Origin: Gammaproteobacteria bacterium
GTDB lineage: Bacteria > Pseudomonadota > Gammaproteobacteria > Ga0077536
Reading direction: 5' to 3'
NCBI GenBank assembly: GCA_009692265.1
Contig: SHZM01000037.1
Location: 1-33,584 of the forward strand
Length of the DNA: 33,584 nt
Below are positions 16,540-25,603 of the stretch, piece by piece. The notes beneath the pieces were generated by a model. It was given only the letters and a program-made list of their open reading frames with translations, was not told where the DNA came from and ran no database searches. Each line of letters opens with the position of its first letter. Within the stretch, counting starts at the first letter, position 1. A program made the position numbers and the translations under genes.

Positions 16540-18300
16540 TCAACGGCCTGCCCGCACGCTCGTGTGCTTCGCCTGCCGACTGCCCGGTCCGGGTTTGAAA
16601 CCGGTTGGTAGAACAGCGGAGGCACTCGCAAGGTGCTGTAGCTTTAAGGCACGCCAAAACTCAACAGTTAACAGCGCGGAGTGGTGGGCGAGGAAGACCG
16701 CGCGATAGTTCTCATCCATCGCGAGGAAGCGCATAAATTCTTCCGGGAAGATATCGTTTCCGTTGACGTAGAACCACGGATCCGGGCGCATTTCATCCTC
16801 TTCAAAACGCGCTGGCGGGACTTCGCGAAAATTACAGTCGGTCACTAAACAAAGTTCGTCGTAGTCGTAGAAGATGACACGGCCATGACGGGTGACGCCG
16901 AAATTCTTTAATAACAAGTCTCCAGGAAAAACATTCGTGCGTGCGAGATCCTTTAGCGCGTGGCCATAATCGATTACCGCCGCTTCACCGACCGCGCGTT
17001 CGCATTCACGTAGAAAAAGATTCAACGGACGCAACCGCCGCTCGACGTATAAATGCTTAATCACCAGTTGATCGCCGTCAATCCGCGAACTCTCGGCTGC
17101 TTGTTCCAACAATTCCGTGATGACAGCGGGATCAAACTTCTCCAATGGAAAGCCGATGTGCGTGAACTCCTGCGTATCAATCAGGCGGCCCGCACGGTCG
17201 TGCTTGAACACTAATTGATACTTCGCGATCACGTCGTCGCGAGTACTGTTCTTTGGAAATCCAAACCGATCGCGAATCACCTTGAACACCAAGTCGTACG
17301 AGGGGAGTGTAAAGACGATCATCACTAAGCCCCGATCGCCCTCGGCGGTGACGAAGCGATCCTGACAATTCGCGAGGTGGCTCGTGAATTGTCGGTAGCG
17401 CTCTGTTTTTCCCTGCCGGACCCGGCCGAGCACCGTATACAGCTCATCAATTGGCTTATGCGGCAAGATCGAATGAATGAAAAAAATCGCGCCCTCGACC
17501 GGCTCCAAGTCGACGAAAAAATACGAGCGAGTAAAACCGAATAAGATGCTGATATCGTCGACCCCCATCAGGATCTGGCCGAGTTCAATACCTGCTTCAT
17601 GGTGCTTAAACTCAATTACTAGCGGCGCACTATGGTGCGGCCAAAATATTTGCCCAATCAGGTAGGCACTCGTCGATTGATAAAATGTCGCAGGTAGGAA
17701 ATCGAGCCTCAATATCTCGCTGCCGTTGGCGAGTTGCGTTGTTGATTCGGTGAGGGTTTCAATGATGCGAGTCTGGTCGCGCGCGATATCAGCAAAACCA
17801 ACCTCGAAAGCAAAATCGTTGAACAGCTGCGAGACCGCAGGGGCAAGCGAGTCCCAGATTACATACGATTTATGATCCAGCGCGTGGCGTTGGGCATCGC
17901 GGACATTAAACCGCATATCAAGAAATTCAGTCTGCGGATCGGCCCCAACCGTCTGAAACAAGCAGCGACTGACCGAATTGAAATAGGTCTTGCAGAACGC
18001 ACCATCGGCAACACCGTCCACGCGTTCGCCGAACGAAGTCTTAACGTCGTGCCAGAAATCGCGCGCGATTCCCTGTGAATCGAGGTGACGGCTTAGGGCC
18101 GCGACCGTGCGGTCAACGGATTTAGTATAGAGCTCGATTCGTTCACCGAAATCGCGTTCGCCGCCGCGCCAATCCCGAGTTTCGAACCGGGATTTAGCGC
18201 GTCGGGTTATTCGACCGAAATTGTCGTTGTACTTGATGAACGCATCGAAAATGCCCTTGCCAGTCTCAAAGACCAGCTCTCGCCGCGAAGAATTCACCAC
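16540..18300 (-). CDS. aceK: Isocitrate dehydrogenase kinase/phosphatase
   Basis: 586-residue bifunctional enzyme that phosphorylates isocitrate dehydrogenase to divert isocitrate into the glyoxylate bypass and removes the phosphate when TCA flux is needed. The N-terminal regulatory part starts with ILDAF-like IFDAFIKYNDNFGRITRRAKSRFETRDWRG. The C-terminal protein-kinase-like half has VIKHLYVERRLRPLNLFL, FPGDLLLKNFGVTRHGRVIFYDYDELCL (catalytic and metal-binding loop) and the WFYVNGNDIFPEEF ending. The start is GTG 18300, 17 bases after the icd stop. The pairing with its substrate gene is telling. aceA and aceB are not in the window. Confidence 0.96.
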   Translation of the reverse strand: MVNSSRRELVFETGKGIFDAFIKYNDNFGRITRRAKSRFETRDWRGGERDFGERIELYTKSVDRTVAALSRHLDSQGIARDFWHDVKTSFGERVDGVADGAFCKTYFNSVSRCLFQTVGADPQTEFLDMRFNVRDAQRHALDHKSYVIWDSLAPAVSQLFNDFAFEVGFADIARDQTRIIETLTESTTQLANGSEILRLDFLPATFYQSTSAYLIGQIFWPHHSAPLVIEFKHHEAGIELGQILMGVDDISILFGFTRSYFFVDLEPVEGAIFFIHSILPHKPIDELYTVLGRVRQGKTERYRQFTSHLANCQDRFVTAEGDRGLVMIVFTLPSYDLVFKVIRDRFGFPKNSTRDDVIAKYQLVFKHDRAGRLIDTQEFTHIGFPLEKFDPAVITELLEQAAESSRIDGDQLVIKHLYVERRLRPLNLFLRECERAVGEAAVIDYGHALKDLARTNVFPGDLLLKNFGVTRHGRVIFYDYDELCLVTDCNFREVPPARFEEDEMRPDPWFYVNGNDIFPEEFMRFLAMDENYRAVFLAHHSALLTVEFWRALKLQHLASASAVLPTGFKPGPGSRQAKHTSVRAGR

Positions 18301-18317
18301 GAGCGAAGCAGATCTTC

Positions 18318-19613
18318 CTAGAGTCGCTCGATGAGGGCGGAGCCGAATTCGCTACATTTGACTTCCTTAGCGTTATCCATCAGCCGTGCAAAATCATAGG
18401 TAACAATCCGATCACTAATAGTGCGATCCATTGCCGTAATCAGCATGTCCGCAGCTTCAGTCCAGCCCATATAGCGGAACATCATCTCGCCGGATAGCAG
18501 CACTGAGCCGGGATTCACTTTGTCTTGGTTCGCATACTTCGGCGCGGTCCCGTGGGTGGCTTCAAAAATAGCATGCCCGGTTTCGTAATTAATATTTCCA
18601 CCCGGCGCGATCCCGATGCCACCTACCTGGGCTGCCAACGCATCGGAGAGATAGTCGCCATTCAAATTTAGGGTCGCGATGACATCAAATTCTTTCGGTC
18701 GAGTTAGTACTTGCTGCAAAGTGATGTCGGCGATGGAGTCCTTGACTAGAACGCGGCCCGCGGCGAGAGCCGCTTCTTGCTCGGCATTAGCGGCTTGACC
18801 GCCCTTCGCCGCAGCCGTGCGATCATATTGATTCCAGGTGTAGGTATCCGCCGCGAACTCCTTCTCCGCGACTTCGTATCCCCAGTTTCGGAAGGCACCT
18901 TCCGTGAACTTCATGATATTACCTTTGTGAACCAACGTGACACTCTTGCGTTTGCTTGAAACGGCATAGCGCAGGGCCGCACGCATCAAGCGCGCGCTAC
19001 CGTCTTGAGAAACTGGCTTGATACCAATTCCCGATGTCTCCGGGAAACGGATCTTCTTATAGAGCGATGGGAATGCCTCCTGGAACATCGCCATGAACCG
19101 TTTGCATTCTGCCGAACCCATTTCAAACTCGATCCCGGCATATATGTCTTCACAGTTTTCCCGGAAGATCACCATGTCCACGGACTCGGGATGCTTGACG
19201 GGAGAGGGCACGCCTTTGAACCAACGCACCGGGCGTAAACACACGTAAAGATCAAGAATTTGTCGCAGCGCGACGTTTAGCGAGCGGATGCCGCCCCCGA
19301 CCGGAGTAGTCAAAGGGCCTTTGATTGCAACTAAATATTTTCGGCAGGCGTCGAGGGTCTCGTCGGGCAGCCATGATCCTGCAAGGTTATTGGCTTTCTC
19401 GCCCGCGAGTACTTCCATCCAGGCGATTTTGCGGCGTCCGCCATACGCCTTGGCGACAGTAGCATCAAATACGCGTTGGCTCGCACGCCAGACGTCGGCA
19501 CCGATGCCGTCACCTTCGATGAAAGGGATAATCGGGTCCTCTGGAACCTGCAGCTGACCACTTGAAATTGTAATTGCGCTGCCGTTTGCGGGCGCTGAAA
19601 CTTGCGTCGCCAA
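18318..19613 (-). CDS. icd: NADP-dependent isocitrate dehydrogenase
   Basis: 431-residue TCA enzyme converting isocitrate to 2-oxoglutarate. It shows [12 protein letters not shown] near the N-terminus, [13 protein letters not shown] containing the serine that AceK phosphorylates, [44 protein letters not shown] and [20 protein letters not shown]. An ATG at 19676 is in frame but adds a non-homologous leader. TTG 19613 is preferred: it lies 6 bases after GGGAGGT (19626-19620) and gives [16 protein letters not shown], aligning with the family start. It forms an operon with aceK and diverges from the signalling pseudogenes. Confidence 0.95.
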   Translation of the reverse strand: MATQVSAPANGSAITISSGQLQVPEDPIIPFIEGDGIGADVWRASQRVFDATVAKAYGGRRKIAWMEVLAGEKANNLAGSWLPDETLDACRKYLVAIKGPLTTPVGGGIRSLNVALRQILDLYVCLRPVRWFKGVPSPVKHPESVDMVIFRENCEDIYAGIEFEMGSAECKRFMAMFQEAFPSLYKKIRFPETSGIGIKPVSQDGSARLMRAALRYAVSSKRKSVTLVHKGNIMKFTEGAFRNWGYEVAEKEFAADTYTWNQYDRTAAAKGGQAANAEQEAALAAGRVLVKDSIADITLQQVLTRPKEFDVIATLNLNGDYLSDALAAQVGGIGIAPGGNINYETGHAIFEATHGTAPKYANQDKVNPGSVLLSGEMMFRYMGWTEAADMLITAMDRTISDRIVTYDFARLMDNAKEVKCSEFGSALIERL

Positions 19614-19791
19614 TGCCTTACCTCCCACTACCGTAAAAGCGTCACAAGTGTTCCATAAATGTGACCAAGTTGTCATGCGCTACGACGGCTCGGCGATGAT
19701 CGCTGAAAAGCGCTGACAGCCGAAGTCCACTGGCGTCGCAACGCGCCATTCAAGACACTGACAAAGACATCAACTTAGCCTCAGGCAAGTC

Positions 19792-19807
19792 ACAATTATT
19801 TAATTGT
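19792..19807. promoter_or_regulatory. 7-2-7 inverted repeat in the divergent region upstream of icd
   Basis: ACAATTA, TT, TAATTGT form a perfect palindrome in an AT-rich patch between icd (-) and the histidine kinase remnant (+). This would suit a regulator dimer or be part of the promoter for the plus-strand genes. No known operator is recognised. It also overlaps the TTG at 19804, making that an unlikely translation start. Confidence 0.4.
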
Positions 19808-19869
19808 ACCTGTCCAACCCTTCGTACTATGCTGCGGCACAAGCTGATTTTTTATCGCGTCGCAAACCG

Positions 19870-21365
19870 TTGAATTATAAATACAGAATAATTATTTTCG
19901 ATGGTGAAAGGCACGATCGAGGGTTGCTCGCATTAGCACTTCGAAGCGCTGACTCGAATCTTGAAATTCTTGAAGCCGCGAGCGCGGTTGAAATCGCGCA
20001 TCATGTAAGCAGCGGCAACGTTGATGCTTTGATCGCTGATCCGGGCAACGCGTTTGCAGAGCTGGCCTCGCTCGCAAGCGAGATCCGCATGCGGACGCCG
20101 TAGAGTTTGTTCTGGTTTTTCACAACAGGCGACGACACACCAACCGCACGTGAATGCGTCGGGCATGGGGTCGATGGCCGAACTAATAAAACTAGCGCGG
20201 GCTTTTTGACCCTACCAGAATTCCTACTAGAGCGACTGCGCGCGGCTCGCGCTTTACGTGGGCGGTTCCCCTTGGACGCCGATGCGGCTTTTTCCAGCGT
20301 TTTTTCGATCCCGACCTGCTTGCTGGCGAAATCCGGCCTGATCGTGATGGTCAATCGCGAGTTCGAGGAGATGCTTCAACGTCCGCGCTACGACCTAATA
20401 GACAAACCGTTCGACCAATTACTTTCGGAAGCTGAGCGGCAAGACGAGTGGCGACGCCGCTTCCTTGTGAGCCAGGAGCGGTGGGATTTCGCGGCGGGCG
20501 TCAAATTGGGTGTGTCCCGTCGACTGACCGTCGCGATCACCGCCAATCCGTTGGCCGGCCTCGGCGCTACACACGGCCTTTGGGCGGTTAATCTGGTCGA
20601 TGTGACCCGGATACTCCACACCGCATCGATAGCCGCGGCACAACATTCAGAAGGTGAGCCTGACGATGTGCTCTATGCGGTCGCGCACGATCTACAAGCA
20701 CCGCTGAATTCGCTGGCGAGTCATGCGCGCTATCTGGCGGGCACCGACAATTTTGAAGACGCCGAAGCGCGGGCGGCGCTCGCTGAAGTTGGAGCGCTGA
20801 CTACTCGAATGCAATTAATGCTCGATGGCATGTTGGAGGTGGCCTCTGTACACGCGACCCAGCGCGAACCCGAGGTTGTCAGTCTCGATAGCGTGGTCGA
20901 GGACGCCATCGCGAATTTGCGCAGTGAAATCGACGATACCGGTGCGACGATTGAGCGTCATCCGTTACCCACGCTTGCGGTCAATCGTCAACAAATGGTC
21001 CAGGTATTTCAGAATCTATTCGCAAACGCGCTTAAATTTCGTGGCAATCGAACTCCGAAGATCAGAATCAGCGCTGAAGAAGGCGGAGATTCAGTGCGTA
21101 TTCGTGTCGAAGACAACGGAATAGGACTCGACCCGAAAATGCGAACCGCATTTTCGGAATGTTTCAGCGCCTGAATAGCGAGCGCGAATATCCCGGGATA
21201 GGCGTGGGCTTGGCGATTTGTCGGCAGATCATTCGAGCACACGGAGGAGATATTTTTGTTGATTCCGCGCCGGGTCGAGGAACATGCTTTATTATAGAAC
21301 TCCGCGGCGCTGCACTGCGCTCTGTAATAACTAGCGGTTCGCGTAACGGGATAACGGGAAAATGA
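19870..21365 (+). pseudogene. Receiver-PAS-histidine kinase, broken by TAG and a 1-base deletion
   Basis: A receiver-like domain (IIIFDGERHDRG, phospho-acceptor-like DALIADPGN, then GVDGRTNKTSAGFL) is cut by TAG at 20101-20103; the same frame continues directly with the fifth strand SLFWFFTTGDD. A PAS-like segment follows (LIVMVNREFEEML to VNLVDVTRI), then an H box AVAHDLQAPLNSL, N box NLFANALKF and G1 box EDNGIGLDPK. At about 21139 the frame must shift by one base: AAAATGCG where AAATATGCG would give DPKYANRIFGMFQRL. The shifted frame reads GVGLAICRQIIRAHGGDI to a normal end whose TGA overlaps the next ATG (21362-21365). TTG 19870 is a guess for the start; the frame is open back to 19804. 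Confidence 0.85.
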
Positions 21366-23492
21366 CCGAGTCGACGATCACATGCAAGGTTCTGCTGGTA
21401 GAAGATATCGAATCCGAAGCGCAGCTCGTTACGAAACATTTACGCCAGGTCAGTGGTTGGCGCTTCGTCATTGAACACTGTGATCGTCTGGTCCCGGCCC
21501 TGGACCGTGCGCGCGAAGATCGCTTTCACGTCATTTTATTGGATCTTAATCTTCCCGATGGTTCGGGCATCGAAGTTTGTCAGCGGATGCGACAGGCCGC
21601 GCCGCAAAGCCCGATCGTAGTATTAACCAACCAGTCAAGCGTTGAGTTAGGGACCAAGGCGCTTCGCGAAGGTGCGCAGGACTATTTAATCAAGCGCGAA
21701 ATCGACGGGCCGCTGCTCGGACGCGCTATTCGCTATGCACTCGAGCGAACTCGCGCCGATCGTGCTCTCCGGGAAAGCGAAGAACGCTATGCGCTTGCGG
21801 TTGCCGGTGCCAGTGACGGGATTTGGGACTGGAATATTCGCGAAGAAAAAGTGTATTTCTCCGATCGTTGGACAAGCATTCTCGGCTACTCCAACGGTGA
21901 AATAGCAGATCAGATTAGGGAGTGGTTCGAGCGAGTCGATCAGCGCGATCGTGTGCGGTTTGACGACGCGCTGAATCAACACCTTGAGGGATACACCGGC
22001 TATTTCGAAGCTGAGTACCGGATGGTGACCAAGGGTGGCGAAACACGCTGGGTATCAAGCCGCGGTATCGCTATCCGCGATGAGTCCGGTAATCCGCTAC
22101 GAATCGCAGGTTCGATGACCGATATCACGCGACGTAAGGAAACCGAAGCGCGCCTCCTCCACGAGGCGATGCATGACGCATTAACAGGGCTGCCGAACCG
22201 GGTCCTGTTAGTCGACCGGCTGGCGCTTGCCCTGCGCCGCTTTCGGCGTGATCCGACGAAACTATTTGCGGTGCTTTTCTTTGATCTCGACAGATTCAAG
22301 CACGTCAACGATAGCCTGGGTCACGCGGCCGGTGACGAGTTGCTCGCGCAGGTGGCGGGACGAATTTTGGGGTGTCTGCGCCCGGGGGACACTCTCGCGC
22401 GGCTGGGCGGTGACGAGTTCGCAATCGCGCTTAATGATATTGACGGCGCTACCGACGCGATCTAGGTCGTTGAACGGGTGCAGGAATCGCTCGAGACAGA
22501 GTTCGAGATCGATTCTCACACTCTTTACACGTCGGCCAGCATCGGCATTGCCGTGAGCTCTGAGCTCTACCGGACCGCGGATGAAATGCTTCGCGATGCG
22601 GATATCGCAATGTACCGCGCCAAGAGCGCGGGCCAAGCAACGTATGCGGTATTCGATTCCTATATGGACGATCAGGCGATGTTTCAGCACCCGATGGATA
22701 ACCGATCTGCGACGCGCACTCGATAGAAGCGAATTCGAAATTCACTACCAACCGATCATCACCATCAATGGCGGACGAATTCAGGGCTTTGAAGCGCTTC
22801 TTCGCTGGCATCATCCGATTCGTGGTTTAGTAATGCCCGACGAGTTCATCGGCATCGTGGAAGACACCAGCCTCGTTGTTCCAATTGCCTGGTGGGTATT
22901 GGAACGAGCTTGCCACCAACTCGCAATTTGGCAGCGTCTATTTCCCGTCGACCCACCGCTCACGATGAGCATTAACGTGTCTGGAAAATTGTTTTTGACT
23001 GATGATATGGCCAAACGGGTCGCCTCGTTGCTCGAAGAGTGCGCGGTCGCCGCCAATACCGTACGACTGGAAATTACCGAGCGCGTGGTGATGGATCATG
23101 GCGACATGGTACTTATCGCGCTCGCCGATCTGCGCGAACTCGGCATCGAGTTGGACATCGACGATTTTGGAACCGGCTATTCGTCGCTAAGCTATCTGCA
23201 GCGCTTCCATTACGACACGCTGAAAATTGACAGAAGTTTTGTGCAAACAATGAGTGAGAAAATCGATAGCAGCGCAATCGTCGAAGCGATAATTTCACTG
23301 GGCGGCACCTTGGGGATGAAAGTTGTCGCCGAGGGTGTCGAAACTGAAGATGAGGTGTCACGGCTACGCGCCATGAACTGCCCGTCAGCGCAGGGATATT
23401 GGTATTCCCGACCAATGAATCAAGACGCGGTCAACGACTACCTTCGAAAGTCCTCCACCAGCAACTCCACACTAAATACCTTGATCCATTAG
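21362..23492 (+). pseudogene. Receiver-PAS-GGDEF-EAL c-di-GMP protein, broken by TAG and a frameshift
   Basis: The start is ATG 21362, overlapping the kinase stop. A receiver domain (VLLVEDIESEAQ, acceptor in ILLDLNLPDGSG, lysine in DYLIKREI) is followed by PAS/PAC (YALAVAGASDGIWDWN to ITRRKETEARL) and GGDEF (HDALTGLPNR, FFDLDRFKHVND, LARLGGDEFAIAL). TAG at 22463-22465 interrupts GGDEF; the same frame continues VVERVQESLE with IGIAVSS and DIAMYRAKSAG. Near 22700 the frame changes (net 3n+2 deletion or one-base insertion, between PMD and TDLRRAL) into a complete EAL domain: GFEALLRWHHP, ITERVVM, DDFGTGYSSLSYL, KIDRSFV, AEGVET, AQGYWYSRP. Catalytic residues of both domains look intact, so decay seems recent. 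Only the first 367 residues (receiver, PAS, partial GGDEF) are translatable as one chain. Confidence 0.88.
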
Positions 23493-23640
23493 CACGATAT
23501 TGAAAGGAGTAGCGATCCCGTATACTCGCAGACGGCGGCACGCTTCGTGAGCTTGGAGGTGTACGTGCAAATTGTCGAATTTAGAGCGACGAGGCGGTGG
23601 CAGAGTTGATCAAAAAAATGGCGGTTGACCGCTTGACGGC

Positions 23641-24486
23641 ATGAGCCACGACCTTGCCGTGATCATTGGCTGCGGCTATCTCGGTCGCTGTCTGGCACAT
23701 AAATTATTGGCAGCGTATTCGCAGGTGTGGCTTACGAATCGCGCCGTAACAAATGGACGGGACCCAATTCTAGAGTCCCGTTGCTGTCTGATCGCGCATG
23801 ACTTTGCTGTGGTAACCAGTACTTGGCCGGCCTTGCCGGAGCGCGAGACGAAGGCGGATTTATTTTGTTTAGTGCCCCCAGGCGCACTGGCGACGGATGC
23901 ATCGCGCATCAACCTGATGCAGTGGGTGCAACAACTCCCGATTAATCGCGGAATTCTTACTTCGAGTACCGCGGTCTACGGAGCAGGTAATGGCGCTGTG
24001 GTGTCGAGTGAGACGCCACTACAACTCGACTCCGAGCGGGCAAATTTGTTGGCGAGGATTGAACACACCTGGCAGCGCGATCCGCGCTTTCACGTATTGC
24101 GGTTAGCCGGTCTCTACGGCCCTGGGAGAGTAATTGGAGAGCGGGCCCTTCGTCTTGGCGAGGCCCTGCCTGGTGGCGCTGATGAATTTTTAAATCTATT
24201 TCACGTGGATGACGCGGCGGATCTACTGCTGAAATTTATCGCGGCTCCGGCTTGCGAAGCCATTGAACTCGGGAGTGACGGTCATCCCGTTCGGCGCGGC
24301 GAGTACTATGAGTTTCTGGCGGGATGTCTCGGTACAGTGAAGCCGAGATTTGGCGCGGCGACTGGCAAATCAAGCGGCAATCGTCGTTGCGATCCGGCCT
24401 CAACCATGGTGCGGCTGGATTGGCGGCCAACCTACAAAAATTACCGCGAAGGTGTCCGTGCCGCCTTAGGACCCGGGCGGAAATAA
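23641..24486 (+). CDS. NAD(P)-dependent epimerase/dehydratase family protein (extended SDR)
   Basis: 281-residue Rossmann-fold protein of the YeeZ-like group. The N-terminal nucleotide site is IIGCGYLGRCLAHKLL (residues 8-23). The region ILTSSTAVYGAGNG has the SDR serine and tyrosine, followed by RLAGLYGPGRVIGERALR and NLFHVDDAADLLLKFI. Substrate unknown. Upstream, TTGAAA (23500-23505) and TATACT (23521-23526), 15 bases apart, could be a weak promoter. The last codons (GPGRK and stop) lie inside the left arm of the inverted repeat at 24468-24627, so the original C-terminus may have been altered by that element. Confidence 0.85.
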   Translation: MSHDLAVIIGCGYLGRCLAHKLLAAYSQVWLTNRAVTNGRDPILESRCCLIAHDFAVVTSTWPALPERETKADLFCLVPPGALATDASRINLMQWVQQLPINRGILTSSTAVYGAGNGAVVSSETPLQLDSERANLLARIEHTWQRDPRFHVLRLAGLYGPGRVIGERALRLGEALPGGADEFLNLFHVDDAADLLLKFIAAPACEAIELGSDGHPVRRGEYYEFLAGCLGTVKPRFGAATGKSSGNRRCDPASTMVRLDWRPTYKNYREGVRAALGPGRK

Positions 24487-24627
24487 TTTTGTCACACCGA
24501 GGGTGTTTCTGAGCGTTTGCCGCAAGGCGCGTTGCGCCGGGAAGGGTGGGCCTATTGCCAAGAAACGTAACGCCGCGGCAATCCCTCAGAAGCAGCCGAA
24601 CGTAGACATTATTTCCGCCCGGGTCCT
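24468..24627. repeat. ~160-bp inverted-repeat element between convergent genes
   Basis: AGGACCCGGGCGGAAATAAT at 24468-24487 is repeated perfectly in inverted orientation at 24608-24627. Symmetry continues inward after a 3-base offset: 24491-24523 against 24575-24607 match at 22 of 33 positions, including 15 of 17 at 24507-24523 and 24575-24591. A small internal hairpin GGCGC/GCGCC lies at 24526-24538. Each outer arm sits at the 3' end of a gene in that gene's orientation. It could act as a bidirectional terminator or be a palindromic mobile repeat. No run of T follows the stems and no target duplication is clear. Confidence 0.75.
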
Positions 24628-24633
24628 TAACTT

Positions 24634-25599
24634 CTACTTCAGTATGAAATCGCCGAACGCACGCGTGCCGTCTTCGCACGGAATTCGCGCAGTAATCGAT
24701 TTTGTAGCCGGATCCAACACGACTAACTGATTATCAAACCAGCTGGCGATATAGACCCGATCGAAAGGTTGGTAGTAGGAAATTCCCTCTGGATACTCCC
24801 CGACCGCGAGATTCGCGATTTCGCCGCCGCGTTGGAGATCGAGGATCGACAACGTGCCTTGCTGTTGATTGGTGACATACAACTGATGCCGGCGCGGATC
24901 ATGGGCGATAGCATAGGGCGCTTCGCCTGCGGTTATTTCATTTATTTTCCTCAGTGCTTTTAAATCAAACACTGAAACATTGTTACTTTTGACGTTGGCC
25001 ACGAAAAATAGTTTTCCATCCGTCGAAATCGTCACGCCAAACGGCGCCTTTCCGACGCCCAGAGTGGCAAGCGGGAGTTCTGTTTTCAAGTCGTAGACAG
25101 TGACACTGTCGTCGTCTCGATTAGCCACCACAAGGCGGTCGCCCTGCGCGCTCACGGCGACGCCGGAGGGGATCTTCCCCGTCTGAAAGTAACCGGTCGG
25201 TTTAAAGGTTTTCGTGTCGATTGTTATGATTCGATGGTCGTACCACGCCGCGACGTAGACGCGATCACGAATGGGGTCGGCGGCAATCCCGAGTACCTCA
25301 CCTTCGAAATGGATTGTGTTGACGACCGTTAGTGTTCGGGTGTCGATAACGCTCACTGCGTGATCACTCGGGGTCGAGACAAAAACGTAGCGGGCGTTGC
25401 GCTCGATCGCGATGCCCGCCGGATCTTTTCCGACTTTTATACTGGTAACCGCGAGATTGGCCGCGAGATCGATCACGCTAACGGTATCCGCGCCTTGATT
25501 ACTAATGAAAGCGAATGGCGCGGCTTCAGCAAATTGCGGGGTTACGACCAAGCACATCGCAACACTGACAACCCGCAGAATCGCCGCGCTGATTGCCAC
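24634..25599 (-). CDS. Secreted YVTN-type beta-propeller protein
   Basis: 321 residues with a signal peptide (hydrophobic AILRVVSVAMCLVV, cleavage likely after AEA). The rest is a run of about seven 40-residue beta-propeller blades, each with a pattern such as NQGADTVSVIDLAA, STPSDHAVSVIDTRT, AWYDHRIITIDTKT, ANRDDDSVTVYDLKT and TNQQQGTLSILDLQR. Such proteins are periplasmic and often neighbour quinoprotein or metal redox systems; no catalytic function is known for this one. The start is GTG 25599, only 5 bases after the frame-restored stop of the SRPBCC gene, indicating an operon. Complete frame. Confidence 0.88.
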   Translation of the reverse strand: MAISAAILRVVSVAMCLVVTPQFAEAAPFAFISNQGADTVSVIDLAANLAVTSIKVGKDPAGIAIERNARYVFVSTPSDHAVSVIDTRTLTVVNTIHFEGEVLGIAADPIRDRVYVAAWYDHRIITIDTKTFKPTGYFQTGKIPSGVAVSAQGDRLVVANRDDDSVTVYDLKTELPLATLGVGKAPFGVTISTDGKLFFVANVKSNNVSVFDLKALRKINEITAGEAPYAIAHDPRRHQLYVTNQQQGTLSILDLQRGGEIANLAVGEYPEGISYYQPFDRVYIASWFDNQLVVLDPATKSITARIPCEDGTRAFGDFILK

Positions 25600-25603
25600 C
25601 GAA

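Noticed and set aside
19614-19676. Upstream ATG start for icd
   Set aside because: The added leader is not like the family, and a strong ribosome site precedes TTG 19613.
24503-24730. Small open frames inside the epimerase/propeller gap
   Set aside because: They arise from the inverted-repeat element and the antisense of the propeller gene; no ribosome site or family similarity.
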